Source: Mesorhizobium sp. M2E.F.Ca.ET.219.01.1.1 (GTDB lineage Bacteria > Pseudomonadota > Alphaproteobacteria > Rhizobiales > Rhizobiaceae). Taken from it: a stretch of 64,000 nt of DNA. Made by a program: the position numbers and the translations under genes. Where the stretch lies: NCBI RefSeq assembly GCF_004016445.2, contig NZ_SADT02000002.1:62001-126000 (forward strand), read 5' to 3'. Shown here one piece after another: positions 61,226 to 64,000 of the stretch (position 1 is its first letter; each line of letters begins with the position of its first letter). The notes beneath the pieces are model-generated. The model searched no databases. It had not been told where the DNA came from and saw only the letters and a list, made by a program, of their open reading frames with translations.

Positions 61226-62839
61226 ATGTGGGATTACATCATCGTCGGCGCCGGTTCGGCGGGCTGCGTGCTGGCCAACCGCTTGTCGGAAGATCCTGAG
61301 GTCAAGGTGCTGCTGCTGGAGGCCGGCAGTCGTGACTGGAATCCGATGATCCACATTCCCGGCGGCATCGGCAAGTTGTTTGGTCCCGGCGTCAACTGGC
61401 GTTTTCATACTGTCCCTCAGACGAATCTCGACAACCGCTCCATCTGGTATCCGCAGGGCAAGACGCTTGGCGGGTCGAGTTCCATCAACGCCATGATCTA
61501 CATCCGTTGCCAGAAGGAGGACTATGACAATTGGGCGGCTCTCGGCAACGAAGGGTGGGCCTATGAGGACGTCCTGCCATATTTCCGGAAGTCTGAGGAC
61601 AATGACCGGCTGGCCAATCGCTATCACGGCCAGGGTGGTCCGCTATGTGTTTCTGACCAGGTCGGCCCACACCCGCTGACCCGGGCCTTCGTGCGCGCGG
61701 TGCAGCAGTATGGCCTGCCGTACAATCCGGATTTCAACGGCGAAACGATGTATGGCGCCGGCTTCTATCAAGTTACTTGCCGGGATGGGCGCCGGCGTTC
61801 GTCGGCCGTCTCCTATCTGCATCCCGTCAGCAAGCGCGCCAACCTAACGGTCAGAACACATGCCTGGGTCACTCGCGTGGTGGTCGAGGGCGGACGCGCG
61901 GTTGGTGTCGAACTGGCGCAGGGGCGGTCGCGGCAAGTCCTGCGCGCTGGTCGGGAAGTGATCGTCTCCGCAGGCGCAATCAATTCGCCGCGCCTGCTGC
62001 TCCTGTCCGGCATCGGGCCGGCCGACGAGCTGAAAGCGCTTGGGATTTCTCCGGTGTGCGATCTTCCGGGCGTTGGCCGCAACCTGCAGGATCATCTATG
62101 CACCAACGTCCATCTGACGCTGAAGGACCCGATCAGCTATGACGGTCAGGACCGCTATCCCAAGGCACTTCTGCACGGCATGCGCTGGCTGCTCTATCGC
62201 GACGGCCCGGCTGCTTCGGTCATTGTCGAAGGCGGCGGTTTCTTTCGGACAGAGGGTGCGAACCGACCCGACCTGCAGATCCATATCGCGCCGGCCATGG
62301 TGGTGCGCGGCGGTCAGACGAGGCTTGATGGGCACGGCTTTACGATCAACTCGACGTTTCTACGGCCGCGCAGCATAGGTTCGGTCAAGCTTCGCTCGGC
62401 CAACCCCGGGGACGAGCCGCTGGTCGATCCTAACTATCTTTCGGACCCATACGATCGAGCCATGGCGCTGAAGTCGGTCCGCATCATTCGCGAAGTGTTG
62501 GCGCAGAGCGAGATCGCCAAATTCATCAAGGTCGAGCGGCTGCCTGGGCCTTCCGCGAAAAGCGATGAGGAGATCATGTCTTATATCAGGCAGTATGCCT
62601 GCTGCGACTACCATCCCGTAGGCACCTGCAAGATGGGCGTCGACGAAATGTCGGTCGTGGATCCGCAATTGCGGCTGCGCGGGATAGAGAGATTGCGGGT
62701 GATCGATTCCTCGATCATGCCGGTGCTCATCAGCGGCAACACGAATGGGCCGACGATGATGATCGGGGAAAAGGGCGCGGATCTCATAAGGGGCGTCCGA
62801 TCCGCCCGCTCGCATCCCGCAATGGCGGCGGTCGCCTGA
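61226..62839 (+). CDS. GMC-family FAD oxidoreductase
   Basis: A 537-residue flavoprotein with MWDYIIVGAGSAGCVLANRL, GKTLGGSSSINAMIYIRCQ, VSAGAINSPRLLLLSGIG and the catalytic His/Asn in DYHPVGTCKMG and GNTNGPTMMIGEKGAD. The ATG at 61226 follows GGTGGAGA. It is the last gene of the LacI-controlled operon, 38 bp after the crotonase, and probably oxidises an alcohol or polyol. It is a paralog of the GMC gene at 9.5-11.1 kb, so two catabolic modules of this window recruited the same enzyme family. Confidence 0.86.
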   Translation: MWDYIIVGAGSAGCVLANRLSEDPEVKVLLLEAGSRDWNPMIHIPGGIGKLFGPGVNWRFHTVPQTNLDNRSIWYPQGKTLGGSSSINAMIYIRCQKEDYDNWAALGNEGWAYEDVLPYFRKSEDNDRLANRYHGQGGPLCVSDQVGPHPLTRAFVRAVQQYGLPYNPDFNGETMYGAGFYQVTCRDGRRRSSAVSYLHPVSKRANLTVRTHAWVTRVVVEGGRAVGVELAQGRSRQVLRAGREVIVSAGAINSPRLLLLSGIGPADELKALGISPVCDLPGVGRNLQDHLCTNVHLTLKDPISYDGQDRYPKALLHGMRWLLYRDGPAASVIVEGGGFFRTEGANRPDLQIHIAPAMVVRGGQTRLDGHGFTINSTFLRPRSIGSVKLRSANPGDEPLVDPNYLSDPYDRAMALKSVRIIREVLAQSEIAKFIKVERLPGPSAKSDEEIMSYIRQYACCDYHPVGTCKMGVDEMSVVDPQLRLRGIERLRVIDSSIMPVLISGNTNGPTMMIGEKGADLIRGVRSARSHPAMAAVA

Positions 62840-62855
62840 GCCTGGGGACCGATCC

Positions 62856-63123
62856 GTGCAATTCCTCGTTCTGTCTCGACGACGGTCTGACCAGCTCAAT
62901 GACGCCAACTTCGAACATTTGGTGGTCGGCGAGGGTGCCCGGGGCCCTTTATCTGTATGGCATCGGCTTCACAAGGCAAATCTGGCATCGCAGCGATATC
63001 CCCGGCACTCGCCAGATCGTTGAAGCAAAGGATCTAAGCGAAATTCGCGAGAAATTAGCGACGCTCCCGCTGGCGAAAGCAGGAATGCTTCTCCGGCCAT
63101 CGCGACCGCACCGCAGCTGTTGA
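62856..63123 (+). pseudogene. Muconolactone-isomerase-like small protein, frameshifted
   Basis: The first frame, from GTG 62856, reads MQFLVLSRRRSDQLNDANFEHL and VVGEGAR. After one extra G in the run at 62941-62944 the second frame continues ALYLYGIGFTRQIWHRSDI, PGTRQIVEAKD, LSEIREKLATLPLAKAGML and then degenerates (LRPSRPHRSC) to the stop. Start, SRRR motif, RQIWHRxDxPG and LPLxKAGML are the order seen in muconolactone-isomerase-domain proteins of about 95 residues. The missing tail (normally an EVIPLRPY-like end) points to real decay and not only a read error. It lies beside a dioxygenase of aromatic degradation, which fits the family. Confidence 0.6.
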
Positions 63124-63130
63124 TTGGCGG

Positions 63131-64000
63131 TTACCTTGTTGGGGGGTGCGCCAGCACGAAATCATACTCGACGTCCCAGAACGGCCCGGCGAACTCGAGC
63201 TCCTTCGATCTCCCCGGGTCCACGACCCGTTTGAATTCGGCGAGCAGGCTTTCCTTCACGCCGAAGACCGCGTCCGAATTGATATAGGGGTCGTCGGGGT
63301 CGAAGATGTGCGTGGTCAGCGTCTCGAAGCCGTCTGCTTTGAGGATGAAGTGGAGATGCGCCGGCCTGTATGGGTGGCGTCCCAACGCATGCAGCAACTT
63401 GCCGACCGTGCCGTCGTCGGGGATCGGGTAGTATCTCGGCTTCACGGCGCGGAACCAGTACCGGCCGTCAGCGCCGGTGCGGAACACGCCGCGCAGGTTG
63501 AAATCCGGCTGGATGCCTTTCTGCTGTACGTCGTAGAAGCCTTCATCATTGGCCTGCCAGACGTCGAGCACCGCGCCGGCCACAGGTCTGCCTTCGGTGT
63601 CGAGGATGCGGCCATGGATCACCATGTCCTCGCCCTTGCTGTCGAGGCAGATGTTGGCGCCCATGGGCAGTTCCGGCGCGTCCGCGATGTGGAATGGGCC
63701 GAGCACCGTCGATTCCGACGCGCCGGACGGCTTTCGGTTGTTGATCGCGTCGACCAGCATCGACACGCCGAGCACGTCGGAAAGCAATATGAACTCCTGC
63801 CGCCAGTCGGTGCAGAGCTGTCCGGTCCTGGTCAGGAACAGGATCGCCTGCATCCATTCGTCCTGCGTCGGCTCAATCTCCTTGACCGCCTCGTGCAGCT
63901 TGCGGGTGATCACCTCCATCACCTGTTTCAGCCGCTCGTCCCTGGCGTTCTTGTTGCGGCCGGTGACGACCTCGATCGAGTTCGCCTCGGTGAAGAAACC
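63131..64000 (-). CDS. Intradiol ring-cleavage dioxygenase (hydroxyquinol 1,2-dioxygenase-like), 5' end beyond the window
   Basis: The frame is open to the window edge (GFFTEANSIEVVTGRNKNAR at the top), so an ATG at 63922 is internal. The N-terminal helical dimer domain (GFFTEANS, DEWMQAILFLTRTG) is followed by the catalytic domain with iron ligands Tyr in FYDVQQKG, Tyr in RYYPIPDDG, and two His in HPYRPAHLHFIL. It cleaves a catechol or, more likely given the N-terminal sequence, hydroxyquinol to maleylacetate using a non-haem Fe(III). It marks the start of an aromatic-degradation region to the right, transcribed leftward. Confidence 0.88.
   Translation of the reverse strand, partial: GFFTEANSIEVVTGRNKNARDERLKQVMEVITRKLHEAVKEIEPTQDEWMQAILFLTRTGQLCTDWRQEFILLSDVLGVSMLVDAINNRKPSGASESTVLGPFHIADAPELPMGANICLDSKGEDMVIHGRILDTEGRPVAGAVLDVWQANDEGFYDVQQKGIQPDFNLRGVFRTGADGRYWFRAVKPRYYPIPDDGTVGKLLHALGRHPYRPAHLHFILKADGFETLTTHIFDPDDPYINSDAVFGVKESLLAEFKRVVDPGRSKELEFAGPFWDVEYDFVLAHPPTR

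Noticed and set aside
63131..63922. ATG at 63922 as the true start of the dioxygenase
   Set aside because: The frame stays open with family-typical sequence (GFFTEANSIEV...) up to the window edge, so the gene is cut by the window.

Overview
The window looks like chromosome (or a large replicon) of a high-GC alphaproteobacterium of the order Hyphomicrobiales, most like Mesorhizobium or a close relative. This is inferred from codon and GC style, the density of sugar ABC importers, the FadR-type GntR and LacI regulators paired with catabolic operons, and rhizobial-style genes such as tagK with its GatZ-like partner. No tRNA, rRNA, CRISPR array or recognisable insertion sequence was seen.

Layout. 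(1) 1-2.0 kb: the right end of a probable defence-type module: the tail of an unseen upstream gene, a zinc-finger HNH nuclease, and a protein with an Abi_C-like region whose C-terminus looks destroyed. A 450-bp gene-free junction follows. (2) 2.5-27.8 kb: a sugar-acid catabolic region with three ABC importers (two RbsABC-type, one Liv-type), two aldo/keto reductases, uronate dehydrogenase, 5-dehydro-4-deoxyglucarate dehydratase, a GMC oxidoreductase, a GlcD-type FAD oxidase, a fuconolactonase-like amidohydrolase, glyoxalase I and three FadR-type GntR regulators. Five promoter regions carry the same TTGT-N3-AYAA operator, suggesting one regulon. (3) 27.8-28.5 kb: a graveyard with fragments of a pentapeptide-repeat protein and of an AcoR-like regulator. 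(4) 28.5-46.5 kb: a leftward RbsABC-type operon with a Gfo/Idh oxidoreductase, then a leftward 12-gene operon (aldolase, PfkB kinase, CUT1 importer, two xylose-isomerase-like TIM barrels, Gfo/Idh oxidoreductase, hydrolase, pentulose/hexulose-phosphate 3-epimerase, ROK kinase), and a divergent Gfo/Idh-esterase pair. A nearly identical 28-bp operator lies at 32.6 and 44.3 kb; the LacI protein encoded at 46.5-47.6 kb is the likely reader. (5) 47.8-50.0 kb: tagatose kinase plus a GatZ-like tagatose-6-phosphate epimerase. (6) 50.3-62.8 kb: a LacI repressor and a rightward 10-gene operon mixing an RbsABC-type sugar importer with CoA-thioester enzymes (family III CoA-transferase, enoyl-CoA hydratase), an SDR, an aldehyde dehydrogenase, a DHDPS-family lyase, a HAD phosphatase and a GMC oxidoreductase. 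I know of no described pathway with this gene set; it is my best candidate for an undescribed system. (7) 62.8-64 kb: a frameshifted muconolactone-isomerase-like gene and the start of an aromatic-degradation region (hydroxyquinol-type dioxygenase, cut by the window edge).

The genes act together as a set of uptake-plus-catabolism modules, six ABC importers in about 56 kb, each with its own dehydrogenases, lyases and regulator. Three genes carry single-base frameshifts in or next to short G/C runs (a sugar ATPase at 6.46 kb, a hydroxyacid dehydrogenase at 19.52 kb, the isomerase-like gene at 62.94 kb). These are either young pseudogenes or sequencing errors.
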